NCBI RefSeq assembly: GCF_021608265.1
Contig: NZ_JAKIHP010000003.1
Location: 310,001-374,000 of the forward strand
From: Flavobacterium wongokense
Lineage (GTDB): Bacteria; Bacteroidota; Bacteroidia; Flavobacteriales; Flavobacteriaceae
Direction: 5' to 3'
Length of the DNA stretch: 64,000 nucleotides
In this document: positions 6,975 to 14,995 of the stretch, piece after piece
Layout of the letters: each line of letters starts with the position of its first letter
Numbering within the stretch: position 1 is the stretch's first letter
Made by a program: the position numbers and the translations under genes
Notes under the pieces: generated by a model
The model's input: the letters and a program-made list of their open reading frames with translations, nothing else
Told to the model about the DNA's origin: nothing
The model's database searches: none

Positions 6975-9434
6975 CTACTCATTAAGTCCAAATGCCTCCA
7001 AATACATATCCCTAAATTCAAATGGGATAGCAGAATCAACAGAGGTTTGATTTAACGCCCTTAATATTATTTCCGGCGTGTTTTGAATACTTACCAGATC
7101 GTTCTCATAAGATATGTAATTGGGCACCTGAGTTTTAATACTCTCAATTATCTTGATAATTGCCTGAGATGAAATTTCTATTCCGAACTGATACTTTAAG
7201 GCAGCTCTTATACTGGGGATGTTAGGCCGTTCAGTATCGTTTTTGGTTAAAGCAAATATTGCATCCAGAACTTCCTTAATTGGTCCTCTGTCAATTTGTT
7301 TATTTTTGAAATCATTGATCCACTTTGAGGTTTCTATAACTGTATGGCAATTTTCAAAAAAATCTCTCAACTGATGTAAGCCTAATTGTTTCGGACCTGC
7401 CAGTAAAACAAGGGCCATTAAGTCATTAGCTCTTAACAAATTAACTTTTGCAGCTTTCGCTTCTTTATTCACAGCAGAATTTTCATCCAATGCACCTTGA
7501 AAGTCGATGGCTACAATCGTTGCAAACTCAGCACTATAATCTGTACGATGCCTAACTACGCCGGAGATATGAGCCGTGCTTGCCATTATTCTTTCCTTAC
7601 CCGTACTCTTCGCATCAAAGGTAACTTTATAATTTTCTGATGATTGCTTATGTCCTAAATAAGCAGTTGCAATTCCGTCTGGTGTACCTTTTCCGCCTAT
7701 TGGAGTAGTTTCAAATCCTATAGCGGAAAATGCCTTAACTAGCGCATCTTCTAGACCATCTGCATTATTTAGGGTTGCTCTTATTAAACTTGCTACTGCC
7801 GGAGCGTTTTGTTTATCACTAGCAGTCAGCTCACGTAAAATGCTATCTCTTCGATACATTATCTCTTTTATCTGAGCTTCATCTATATTCTGCTCAACTA
7901 AAGAAACTTCTGTTAATATTTCCGTTAATCCGAAAAGCTGGAAAGGTAATGGATTCGCTACCTCAACAAAATTGGCAAAAAATGGATGTACTAAATTGAT
8001 ACTAGCTACTCCACTGACCAGGTCAAATTTTGCAAGTGGATCATCGGTTTGCAATGTATCCCATTTCACCTCTTTAATAATTCCGGATTCACTGGTCAAA
8101 TCCTCTTCTAATTGCAGAATTATTTTATCTTTTTCTTCTTGGGATAATCCAGATGGAATATCTGTCAGTACTAATTTCGAGATTTCACCTGAGAAAAATT
8201 TCTTTGCAGCAACCAATAGTGGCCTTCTCGTCATACTGCCTGCTGCATGTGATACCTTGTAAGAAGCGCGACTATTTCTTTCATCTTCATCGACCTTAGA
8301 AAAATAATATTCTCGAGCTTCACTAAATTTCCTTTGAATGTATTTTTTTAGATCAAAGAATGGAGCACCGTCTTTAATGGATTCGCGAGTAGAAGTGATA
8401 TATTCATTCAGTCCATCTGCTTCAACTACAATTCTAATTCTATTAAAAACACCATGTGTCATCGCAGGCATTCCTAAAAGGGGATCATCAACATTTATTA
8501 ACCTCTTTCTAATCATCAAAAAAATACCATGACTATGTCCCCAATCGTTTGACTTTCCTTTTACTAAGGAATCATTATACAACTCTACATAACCACGAAC
8601 CTTTTTTAAATTAGGCATATCAACATAAAAGCCACCATCATCTTTTCCTGATGAATAATCATCAAATTTATCAACGACCGTATCCGTTTCATCCCCAAAA
8701 ATCCAAGTTTGGATAGGAGTTAGTTTCTCTTTGCTTGATTTTAGCAAATCTCCGTTGTAAAAAAGCTGAAACTTTGGATTTAAAGGTAGAGCGGTTGATA
8801 GAATCCATTTTAATCTGCCGTCTTGAATTTCGGACACCTTTGGTTTCAGATCACTCATAATGGTGAACGTCCAAGTTTTTTCAGCACCCTCGCCCCATAG
8901 CTTAAACGGAATCATTTGCTGTCCATTTACTTGTAGATATGGAGATATTAACTCGATAACTTCAGTCTCGGTCAGTTCCAACTCATCTAATTTGATTTCT
9001 TGGGTATCCTTTCTAATATCCCGATAATCCATTGTCACAGAAAAGAAACCTTCTTCGGTCTTACATATATAAGTTAACTTGTAGGTTAAAATATATGTAG
9101 CTAATTTCCCTATACCAAATTTTCCAATTAAAGGACGTTCCTTTTGTTCAGCACCGTATTTTATAGACTCGCCAATCATCCAAAGATTCTTAAGGCCAGC
9201 TTTATCCATCGAAGTTCCATTATCACAAACCCAAATGATAGATTTATCATCGAGTTTATCCAATGGTAGATATACAGCTACCTTATCTGCCATCGCATCA
9301 TATGAATTACTAACTAACTCTTCAAATGCTTTATTTGGGCTTGAATACAATCCGGCTGAAAAAAGCTCGATGATTCTGTAGCTTACATAAACAGGTATAT
9401 CATCTACTTTAGTACCGTATTTTTTAAAATCCAT
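6975..9434 (-). CDS. GHKL ATPase fused to PD-(D/E)xK restriction-endonuclease-like domain
   Basis: 819 residues. The N-terminus is an Hsp90/MORC-type GHKL ATPase: 'FEELVSNSYDAMAD' (N43), 'VCDNGTSMD' (69-77), 'IGKFGIGKLATY' (103-114), then a transducer region to about 380. Residues 560-640 carry a nuclease-like core: 'EDALVKAFSAIGFET', 'GKGTPDGIA' (D586) and 'YKVTFDAKSTG' (D607, K609), matching PD-x20-DxK. The last ~110 residues look like a winged-helix tail. Fusions or neighbours of GHKL ATPases with methylases and such nucleases are known as MutL/MORC-type restriction-modification systems. Its ATG overlaps the methylase stop codon by one base. It is the likely DNA-cutting effector. Confidence 0.8.
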   Translation of the reverse strand: MDFKKYGTKVDDIPVYVSYRIIELFSAGLYSSPNKAFEELVSNSYDAMADKVAVYLPLDKLDDKSIIWVCDNGTSMDKAGLKNLWMIGESIKYGAEQKERPLIGKFGIGKLATYILTYKLTYICKTEEGFFSVTMDYRDIRKDTQEIKLDELELTETEVIELISPYLQVNGQQMIPFKLWGEGAEKTWTFTIMSDLKPKVSEIQDGRLKWILSTALPLNPKFQLFYNGDLLKSSKEKLTPIQTWIFGDETDTVVDKFDDYSSGKDDGGFYVDMPNLKKVRGYVELYNDSLVKGKSNDWGHSHGIFLMIRKRLINVDDPLLGMPAMTHGVFNRIRIVVEADGLNEYITSTRESIKDGAPFFDLKKYIQRKFSEAREYYFSKVDEDERNSRASYKVSHAAGSMTRRPLLVAAKKFFSGEISKLVLTDIPSGLSQEEKDKIILQLEEDLTSESGIIKEVKWDTLQTDDPLAKFDLVSGVASINLVHPFFANFVEVANPLPFQLFGLTEILTEVSLVEQNIDEAQIKEIMYRRDSILRELTASDKQNAPAVASLIRATLNNADGLEDALVKAFSAIGFETTPIGGKGTPDGIATAYLGHKQSSENYKVTFDAKSTGKERIMASTAHISGVVRHRTDYSAEFATIVAIDFQGALDENSAVNKEAKAAKVNLLRANDLMALVLLAGPKQLGLHQLRDFFENCHTVIETSKWINDFKNKQIDRGPIKEVLDAIFALTKNDTERPNIPSIRAALKYQFGIEISSQAIIKIIESIKTQVPNYISYENDLVSIQNTPEIILRALNQTSVDSAIPFEFRDMYLEAFGLNE

Positions 9435-10699
9435 TATTTTTTCGCAATTATAATATATTCTTCGGGATAAACTTCTTTACTGTTTTTGTTGGCAGCAGTG
9501 GTGAATTTTCCAGTGTTGCAATCCCTAATTGTAGGTATCAATTTAAAGGGTATAGATCGCTTAATCACATTCTCTATTGTGAAACCACTTAATTCAAGTA
9601 ATTCGCCAAATATTTCAGCGGATTCAATTTTAATATTTTTATATGTAGTATTTCCTATAACAATAAAAGCTCTACCCTCGGTTCTAAGTATTCTATGCAT
9701 CTCAACTGCCACTTTTTGCATGTCGTTGAAATAGTTTGTCATTTCCTTAGCAGTACGAAGATGTTTTTCCTTTAGCTGTTCAATTATTACTTGGGCAATT
9801 TTTGAATCACATTCTAGTTTCTCGCCATAGGAATAAAATGTACCTATAAAATTCTTTCGATAGTCTATTAAATTTGAGATATAATCAAACCAATATGCTG
9901 TTAGCTGGTGTAAATCTGCATATTCATAAGATGTCACATAAGGAGGCGAAGTTATTACCGCGCTCACAGATCCTGTTGCAATACTTGTTTTTCTTGCATC
10001 TTCTAGGTGAATTGTGCAGTCCGTATTTAAATAATTTAATTTGTTGAGTTCTTTAAAAAACGCGTCATTCTTCTTTAACATCGAATTTACTTGTTTTTTG
10101 AATGCTGCAAATGGCTCAGAAGGAATTTTATCAGGGTCTATTTGAGGCTTGGTACTTGATTGTAACCATTTAGAGCAATTTTTTAGTACATTGGAAAGCG
10201 CAACCAAAAAGAAATCCTTAACTTGCTGTGATTCCTCCATTTTTAAGATTGCTTCATATAAGTACGCTATTTTGTTCCTATTTTCAGGAAAAAACCAATA
10301 ATCAATCCTATCATGTTTTACTGCAGTTGAAAATACTTCTGCATTATAGTCTGTTATAACTTTCTTAATTGTAGAATAAACATTGGCTAACGTATCAGGA
10401 GTAATAGGGTTAGTCTTTACACTAGTTATTAATTGTGCAACAGGATTGATATCTACGCCTATTGAAACCCTACCATGTATCTTGGCCTCTACGAGCGTGG
10501 TTCCGCACCCCGCAAAGAGATCCGCGACAGTATCACCAACATTTGTATGAGTTTCGATGATTTTTTTAACTATATTAGGAAGAAATTTAGCAGGATATCG
10601 ATGATATCCATGCGTCCAATTTTCCGAAGAACGAACACCGTTGAAAGTCCATTCGTCATTAGTTATTAAGTTATTGAATGGTAGATAGTTAGATAACAA
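9434..10699 (-). CDS. DNA methyltransferase (amino-methylase, SPPY type), first gene of the operon
   Basis: A 421-residue SAM-dependent DNA methylase. Seen are 'HGYHRYPAKFLPN' (30-42), a segment typical of this methylase group; motif I 'VADLFAGCGTTLVEAK' (58-73); the acidic residue in 'GVDINPVAQ' (81-89); and catalytic motif IV 'VITSPPYVTSYEY' (248-260). SPPY is usual for N4-cytosine and some N6-adenine enzymes, so the target base is open. As the promoter-proximal gene it would protect host DNA before the GHKL-nuclease downstream is made, the usual order for a restriction-modification unit. Promoter elements lie 25-55 nt upstream. Confidence 0.9.
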   Translation of the reverse strand: MLSNYLPFNNLITNDEWTFNGVRSSENWTHGYHRYPAKFLPNIVKKIIETHTNVGDTVADLFAGCGTTLVEAKIHGRVSIGVDINPVAQLITSVKTNPITPDTLANVYSTIKKVITDYNAEVFSTAVKHDRIDYWFFPENRNKIAYLYEAILKMEESQQVKDFFLVALSNVLKNCSKWLQSSTKPQIDPDKIPSEPFAAFKKQVNSMLKKNDAFFKELNKLNYLNTDCTIHLEDARKTSIATGSVSAVITSPPYVTSYEYADLHQLTAYWFDYISNLIDYRKNFIGTFYSYGEKLECDSKIAQVIIEQLKEKHLRTAKEMTNYFNDMQKVAVEMHRILRTEGRAFIVIGNTTYKNIKIESAEIFGELLELSGFTIENVIKRSIPFKLIPTIRDCNTGKFTTAANKNSKEVYPEEYIIIAKK

Positions 10700-10724
10700 T
10701 TTCGTGTAATTTAGATTAATTATT

Positions 10725-10755
10725 CAAATATATTTACTTAAATCGCAATATGCAA
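10725..10755 (-). promoter_or_regulatory. Promoter of the methylase/GHKL/REC operon
   Basis: On the minus strand a TATATTTG box (10732-10725, TAnnTTTG type) is preceded by a TTG (10755-10753) with 20 nt between, which is standard spacing for Bacteroidota. It lies 25 nt before the methylase ATG. Confidence 0.65.
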
Positions 10756-10803
10756 GGAATTGTCTAAATAGTTATGGAGCCTATTTATGTCGAATAACGG
10801 AAT

Positions 10804-11307
10804 TTATTCTAAAATTATTGAACTTTGAATCCTTAAAACGTATCCTGTTTTATCATAGAATTCATCCATTCTACGAGTATGCGCCTTATTAAATCGCGGT
10901 TGCTTTTTATTTGCAATATAAGCCCGTTTAACTGGATAGTCAGCAGCTAAGTCAGTTGCCTTAAATGCATCAATGGTGTTACGCAACTGCGCATCACCAT
11001 CAGTCAGCCATTTGCGTTTATTGCCTCTTTCCTTAAGTTCAATAAAAGTTACTGTAGAATTATAAAAAATTCCGCAGTCACATCGTTTAACCTTTTTCCC
11101 TTCCACTCTTGGAAATGGTACACAAAAGTCAATAGCCACAAAACGTACATTATATCTTTGCTTATTGACTACTGTAGCAGTCCATAATTTACGGTTTGCA
11201 GTAACATTATCTACATAAGCAGGTCTTTTCCCTTCGCGGTCTCGCAATCCAAAAATTCTTTCAGAACGATTATCTTGGCACTTGCCCAAAAAAAAATTTA
11301 CGCTCAT
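10804..11307 (-). CDS. Small PD-(D/E)xK nuclease-like partner of an AAA ATPase
   Basis: 167 residues. The centre reads 'RCDCGIFYNSTVTFIELK' (75-92): an Asp (D77), then a hydrophobic strand and 'IELK' (E90, K92), followed by a helix with Q107 in 'DAQLRNTID'. This is the D-x(n)-E-x-K plus Q pattern of PD-(D/E)xK nucleases. The N-terminus is basic. Its ATG overlaps the stop of the ATPase gene by 4 nt, so the two are translationally coupled. ATPase-nuclease pairs of this shape are a common defence format (Septu and PARIS are examples), but this nuclease is neither the HNH of PtuB nor the Toprim of AriB. Motif assignment is by eye. Confidence 0.55.
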   Translation of the reverse strand: MSVNFFLGKCQDNRSERIFGLRDREGKRPAYVDNVTANRKLWTATVVNKQRYNVRFVAIDFCVPFPRVEGKKVKRCDCGIFYNSTVTFIELKERGNKRKWLTDGDAQLRNTIDAFKATDLAADYPVKRAYIANKKQPRFNKAHTRRMDEFYDKTGYVLRIQSSIILE

Positions 11308-12515
11308 AAGCCCTGTTGAATTTCTAGCAATTGGGCAAAGTATTCATTGGTTTCGCCTAATTCATAATTCAATTCATTGTCCTCTGATGGCATACCTTTA
11401 TGATCTTTCAGTTTTTTGATTTCTCCTTCTCCTGTAAACTCATAGACTACTAAGTCTTTTCCATTTAGAGATGATTCTATTGGAACTATCTTATTCAACT
11501 TTTTGCGCGATTGTAAAGAATTTGTATTATCTATTAAACTATCCGCTTTAACCGCTAGCGTTAAGTAGTTTATAAGATATGGGCTATGGGTTGTAATTAC
11601 AAGTTTGTTATTGACGTCTTGGTTATTAAAAGCCAATAAATTGTTTAATACTTCGCGTTGTGACGTTGGAAACAGATTCTGTTCCGGCTCTTCAACAATA
11701 TTGATGAATGCGCTGTATTTAATTTCAGCAGACAGCACCTCTAACATTCCTTCCTTCACTTCGTCAGTAAGGTTAGGATTATGCATAATTTCCTGGATTC
11801 GTTTCCGTAGCTTTTGGTCTTGTTCGATACTTGAATTCTTCTTAGACTTATCGGATTTCCTGTTTAAGATATTGGAAAGAAATCCCGTTACTAAAAATAA
11901 AGGCGTAAAAGATTGAAATCCACTTGAAGCTTCAGACAATTTAATATTAAACTCATCAGATTTTAAATATACAATTTTAGAAATCCGGTCATATTCAACT
12001 TTAAAATCCTTTAGCGGAATTGTAGTTTGCCCAGATGTTAAGTCATTCAATGCATTGATGTATTCTTTCGAAAAAGTGTACAATGTGCTTGGCAATCCTT
12101 CAAGGTCATCAACATTTAGCACTGCGCTAACAAGGTTTCGCTCCGCTGGGACATACATAATTTTTGGAAAAGCATAGCCATTAGCTATATTTTTTTGTAT
12201 TGAAACTTCTTTGTTAAGGTAAGTAATAAAAAACGCATCACCCTGATAGTCAATTTCAGTATCTGGCTTAAAATATGACCCAATATTCTGGTAAGCACAA
12301 TGGTCTTTAAACTCTGGGCCGCTAAGGTCATTAAAATCCCCACGAACTAAAGCCTTTTCAATCCATACTAATGTAGATATAAGCTTAGCCACGGTACTTT
12401 TACCCGAACCCTGATCACCTATAAAGACGGCAACCTTTTTTATTTCAATCCAGCCGTTATTACTTTTAAGTCCTTGCTTAATAGGTCCGAAATTCTTTAT
12501 TCTTATTTTGCTCAT
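11304..12515 (-). CDS. OLD/AAA_15-type ABC-ATPase, defence-type
   Basis: 403 residues. It shows 'IRIKNFGPIK' at the N-terminus, Walker A 'GDQGSGKST' (33-41), 'YVPAERN' (121-127), an ABC-like signature 'LSEASSGFQS' (193-202), Walker B 'FINIVEEPEQNLFP' (270-283) and the switch His in 'ITTHSPYL' (H310). This set is typical of the SMC-like AAA_15/AAA_21 ATPases used in PARIS, Septu and retron systems. Here it is paired with a small nuclease-like protein by a 4-nt overlap. The ATPase would act as sensor and the nuclease as effector; triggers are unknown. Confidence 0.85.
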   Translation of the reverse strand: MSKIRIKNFGPIKQGLKSNNGWIEIKKVAVFIGDQGSGKSTVAKLISTLVWIEKALVRGDFNDLSGPEFKDHCAYQNIGSYFKPDTEIDYQGDAFFITYLNKEVSIQKNIANGYAFPKIMYVPAERNLVSAVLNVDDLEGLPSTLYTFSKEYINALNDLTSGQTTIPLKDFKVEYDRISKIVYLKSDEFNIKLSEASSGFQSFTPLFLVTGFLSNILNRKSDKSKKNSSIEQDQKLRKRIQEIMHNPNLTDEVKEGMLEVLSAEIKYSAFINIVEEPEQNLFPTSQREVLNNLLAFNNQDVNNKLVITTHSPYLINYLTLAVKADSLIDNTNSLQSRKKLNKIVPIESSLNGKDLVVYEFTGEGEIKKLKDHKGMPSEDNELNYELGETNEYFAQLLEIQQGL

Positions 12516-12594
12516 AATCGATTTAAATAATGCGGGTAAATTTAAACAAAAATTTATTAAAAATAGGGTGTTTTGGTTGGCTATGTCTTACCAC

Positions 12595-13482
12595 TTAAGT
12601 AGGATTGTTCCTGAAATATTCCGAATACTTTGTAACATCCATATACTCGGGCAACAAGCAGTTTTCGGCTTGGTCATACGCCCGCTGAAGTTTTGCTATA
12701 ACCTGCAAAAAATAGCCGAAAATGCCAAGCACAACTACGCACAGTAACAATAGGAAAACGCCTTTAAAGGAGAATAACGTCGTGGCAATTACGGTTGCTG
12801 ACAATCCAACTTGTGGTTGCGTGTTAGAAACCATCGGCATAAAATGCAGCGGGTACACAACCGTTAGTAAAAATGCAATCGACTGAAGGTATATGGCGTT
12901 CTTCAATGGGATTAAATTTTTCCGCGTCGCATGCAGTCCGCTTTCCAGTTTTTTAAATTTATTGATTAGGGTGTGGCTTTCAATTTCAATTTGGTCTATC
13001 AGTTCACGTTCTTCACTGAGATTATCCCATAATCCGTTTGGTGCAAGCGCCATGTGGTAGCTGGCTTGCTTAAGGCTTTTTCCGTTACCTATCGGAAAAT
13101 AAATAGGCTCCATTGCTTTCAGTCGTTTATCTAATTCTTCCTCACAAGCCAGAGTACGATAGAGTATTGGCATTATTTCATATAGTTTTTCAAGCCGCTG
13201 TTCCTTAGTCAGGCCTTCAAACGCTTCTTCTTCAATAGCTTTCGTTAACTTGCTGCTGTATTCAATTTGTCGCCTGTCGTACCACTCAAAACTCCTGATT
13301 GCTGCTTTGCTTTTAAGATGGTTGTATTTTATTACAAGCCGGTCAATCGCATCCGTCTGGTTTTCAAGTTTCTCATTTTCTCCCAATATTTTAGAAATAA
13401 GGAAAGCCGCGATAATCCCAATTATGGCAGCAGCACTTTGTGAAAAGGCAGAAAAAAACGAATTCCAGTCCATGCTATCCAT
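12595..13482 (-). CDS. Membrane protein of unknown function
   Basis: 295 residues. An N-terminal membrane segment ('AAAIIGIIAAFLIS', about 17-30) is followed by a ~160-residue, charged, probably coiled-coil cytoplasmic part. Two C-terminal membrane segments come after ('AIYLQSIAFLLTVVYPLHF' and 'GVFLLLLCVVVLGIFGYFL'). No enzyme motif is visible. The gene overlaps the upstream MltR-like gene by 8 nt, so they form one unit. In a defence island a membrane partner of a soluble sensor suggests a membrane-acting effector, but nothing in the sequence proves that. Confidence 0.6.
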   Translation of the reverse strand: MDSMDWNSFFSAFSQSAAAIIGIIAAFLISKILGENEKLENQTDAIDRLVIKYNHLKSKAAIRSFEWYDRRQIEYSSKLTKAIEEEAFEGLTKEQRLEKLYEIMPILYRTLACEEELDKRLKAMEPIYFPIGNGKSLKQASYHMALAPNGLWDNLSEERELIDQIEIESHTLINKFKKLESGLHATRKNLIPLKNAIYLQSIAFLLTVVYPLHFMPMVSNTQPQVGLSATVIATTLFSFKGVFLLLLCVVVLGIFGYFLQVIAKLQRAYDQAENCLLPEYMDVTKYSEYFRNNPT

Positions 13483-14038
13483 TGCTAAAATTATTTAATA
13501 AAGTCCGTTTTTGAAATCGGGCCATACCAACACATCCGTTCAGATGGGTAATCAGCTGGTGTACCCCAACCTGGTAAAAATCGCGGTTGGTTGCATCCGC
13601 CGGCGGTTTGGCGCAAAGTGATATTTTGTGCCATTTCAGTTCCCGGCACCACGCCTGTATAGGTTCGTTGTCAAAGCTAACAGACATATCATGTGCAAAT
13701 TTATTGCGCACTTTCCGCACATAGTTAAGATCGTCCTTAATTACTTTATCAATAAGGCCCAAACAGTAGCACATGGTTATCTTATTGCTAAAGTTGCCAA
13801 GTGGCTGGTTAACTTCCATCATTTTGGCAACTTCCTTTTCATCCTCAGGCAAAAATGCCATGAGGATGTGGTCGATTACCATTTCAAGAAAGGTGGCGCC
13901 AACTATGGCAATATTTCGATCGCTCGGATCGGTATAGGTAAAAAGTTCCGAAAATTCCAATAAGGCATTATGCAGGTCAAAATAGCGTTCTGCGGCCTTG
14001 CCGGTTATTAAACTGCTGTTAGTGTTATTTTCCATCAA
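13475..14038 (-). CDS. MltR-family / HEPN-like protein
   Basis: 187 residues. Residues 45-120 match the MltR pattern: 'GATFLEMVIDHILMAFL', 'GNFSNKITMCYCLGLI' and 'LNYVRKVRNKFAHD' (104-117). The R-N-K-F-A-H motif is shared with HEPN folds. MltR was named as a mannitol operon regulator in E. coli, yet no mannitol genes are here, so a conflict-system role is more likely. It is the first gene of a two-gene minus-strand unit with the membrane protein (8-nt overlap) and faces a plus-strand cassette. Confidence 0.7.
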   Translation of the reverse strand: MMENNTNSSLITGKAAERYFDLHNALLEFSELFTYTDPSDRNIAIVGATFLEMVIDHILMAFLPEDEKEVAKMMEVNQPLGNFSNKITMCYCLGLIDKVIKDDLNYVRKVRNKFAHDMSVSFDNEPIQAWCRELKWHKISLCAKPPADATNRDFYQVGVHQLITHLNGCVGMARFQKRTLLNNFSNG

Positions 14039-14128
14039 TCATTGTTTTTATTTTTATGTGATGTACTAATGCTTCCATCTTAAATGGGTGTTTATTAGTA
14101 TATTTACATGGTCAAAATATACAAAATT

Positions 14129-14500
14129 ATGGATGCATTAGCTAATTTATTGTCAAAGGCCTTAAAAATTCCGGTCGATCGCGGTATCGACTATGGTACA
14201 TTTGCAGAGGTACTATACCAGGATAAGAATTTGGGAACCGTAGCCATAACACACACACCTGGAAATGTAATTGTGGATACACACCCAAGTTCTGTTGCTA
14301 ACCTACGATGGGATGTTGTGTACTTTGATAACCAATCTGAAATCAACAATTTAATTGCGGTTCACTATAATACAAATGTAGATGAGCTGGCAATTACAAT
14401 CGGAACTTTCCGGCAGCTCTATGTTCGCAATGCTCAGAACGACTTGCTCGGAAATGTCACAGCCTCATTTGTAGATAGCCGGTGGCTTATTGACCCATAG
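14129..14500 (+). CDS. Hypothetical protein (first of a three-gene cassette)
   Basis: About 123 residues starting with 'MDALANLLSKALKIP'. The fold looks alpha/beta with many beta strands and no recognised motif. An ATG at 14108 is also in frame, but a TATATTTA promoter-like box at 14097-14104 would place the transcript start near it, which favours 14129. It is followed after 20 nt by another unknown gene and then a HEPN gene. It may be a sensor or antitoxin for the cassette; this is guesswork from position. Confidence 0.5.
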   Translation: MDALANLLSKALKIPVDRGIDYGTFAEVLYQDKNLGTVAITHTPGNVIVDTHPSSVANLRWDVVYFDNQSEINNLIAVHYNTNVDELAITIGTFRQLYVRNAQNDLLGNVTASFVDSRWLIDP

Positions 14501-14520
14501 TAATTAATAAGCTGAAAAAT

Positions 14521-14964
14521 ATGATTAAGGATAGGAACACCAATTTTGAGGAACACTCCATTTTTCTTGCAGAGATTGCAAAGAATATTTTAGATGGAAA
14601 TGACAGTTTTCTCGCGATACCTGGTGTGCGTGAAATAATTGCAATGTATTTACTCATTCCCTACACAACTAATGATCAATTGGATGCTGGAATGACTTCA
14701 AAAACCCCGCAGCTCGATTTATCGGAGGAATTTATGAGTGGAGTTAATTTGCGGAATCTGCGGGATACAATTTGTCATTCGTTTGTTTCGGTTGAGGAAA
14801 GCAGCCCGGCACGATTAGGACGCATAATTATTGATGATCGGGCACAGATGGACCGCAAAACGCATAATCAGCAGGTCATTAAATCGAAAACAGCGACAGT
14901 AACTATAGCGCACGCACATCAGAAATTAAGTGAATTACATACCAAAGTGATAAATTCAATTTAA
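14521..14964 (+). CDS. Hypothetical helical protein in HEPN cassette
   Basis: 147 residues, mostly helical. 'NLRNLRDTICHSFVSVEE' (about 78-95) recalls the R-D-x-x-x-H core of HEPN-like and DUF4145-like proteins, although the spacing is not canonical. A basic stretch ('DRKTHNQQVIKSKT') follows. It sits between an unknown gene (20 nt) and a clear HEPN gene (31 nt) on the same strand. I do not recognise the family. Confidence 0.5.
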   Translation: MIKDRNTNFEEHSIFLAEIAKNILDGNDSFLAIPGVREIIAMYLLIPYTTNDQLDAGMTSKTPQLDLSEEFMSGVNLRNLRDTICHSFVSVEESSPARLGRIIIDDRAQMDRKTHNQQVIKSKTATVTIAHAHQKLSELHTKVINSI

Positions 14965-14995
14965 TAAAGTTGTACTATTCATAAATTCAAACAGA

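Noticed and set aside
10804..12515. PARIS (AriAB) or Septu assignment for the ATPase pair
   Set aside because: The partner lacks a Toprim/DUF4435 or HNH motif and is only 167 residues with an ELK core.
13475..14038. Mannitol operon repressor function for the MltR-like gene
   Set aside because: No mannitol transport or dehydrogenase genes are nearby, so the name would mislead.
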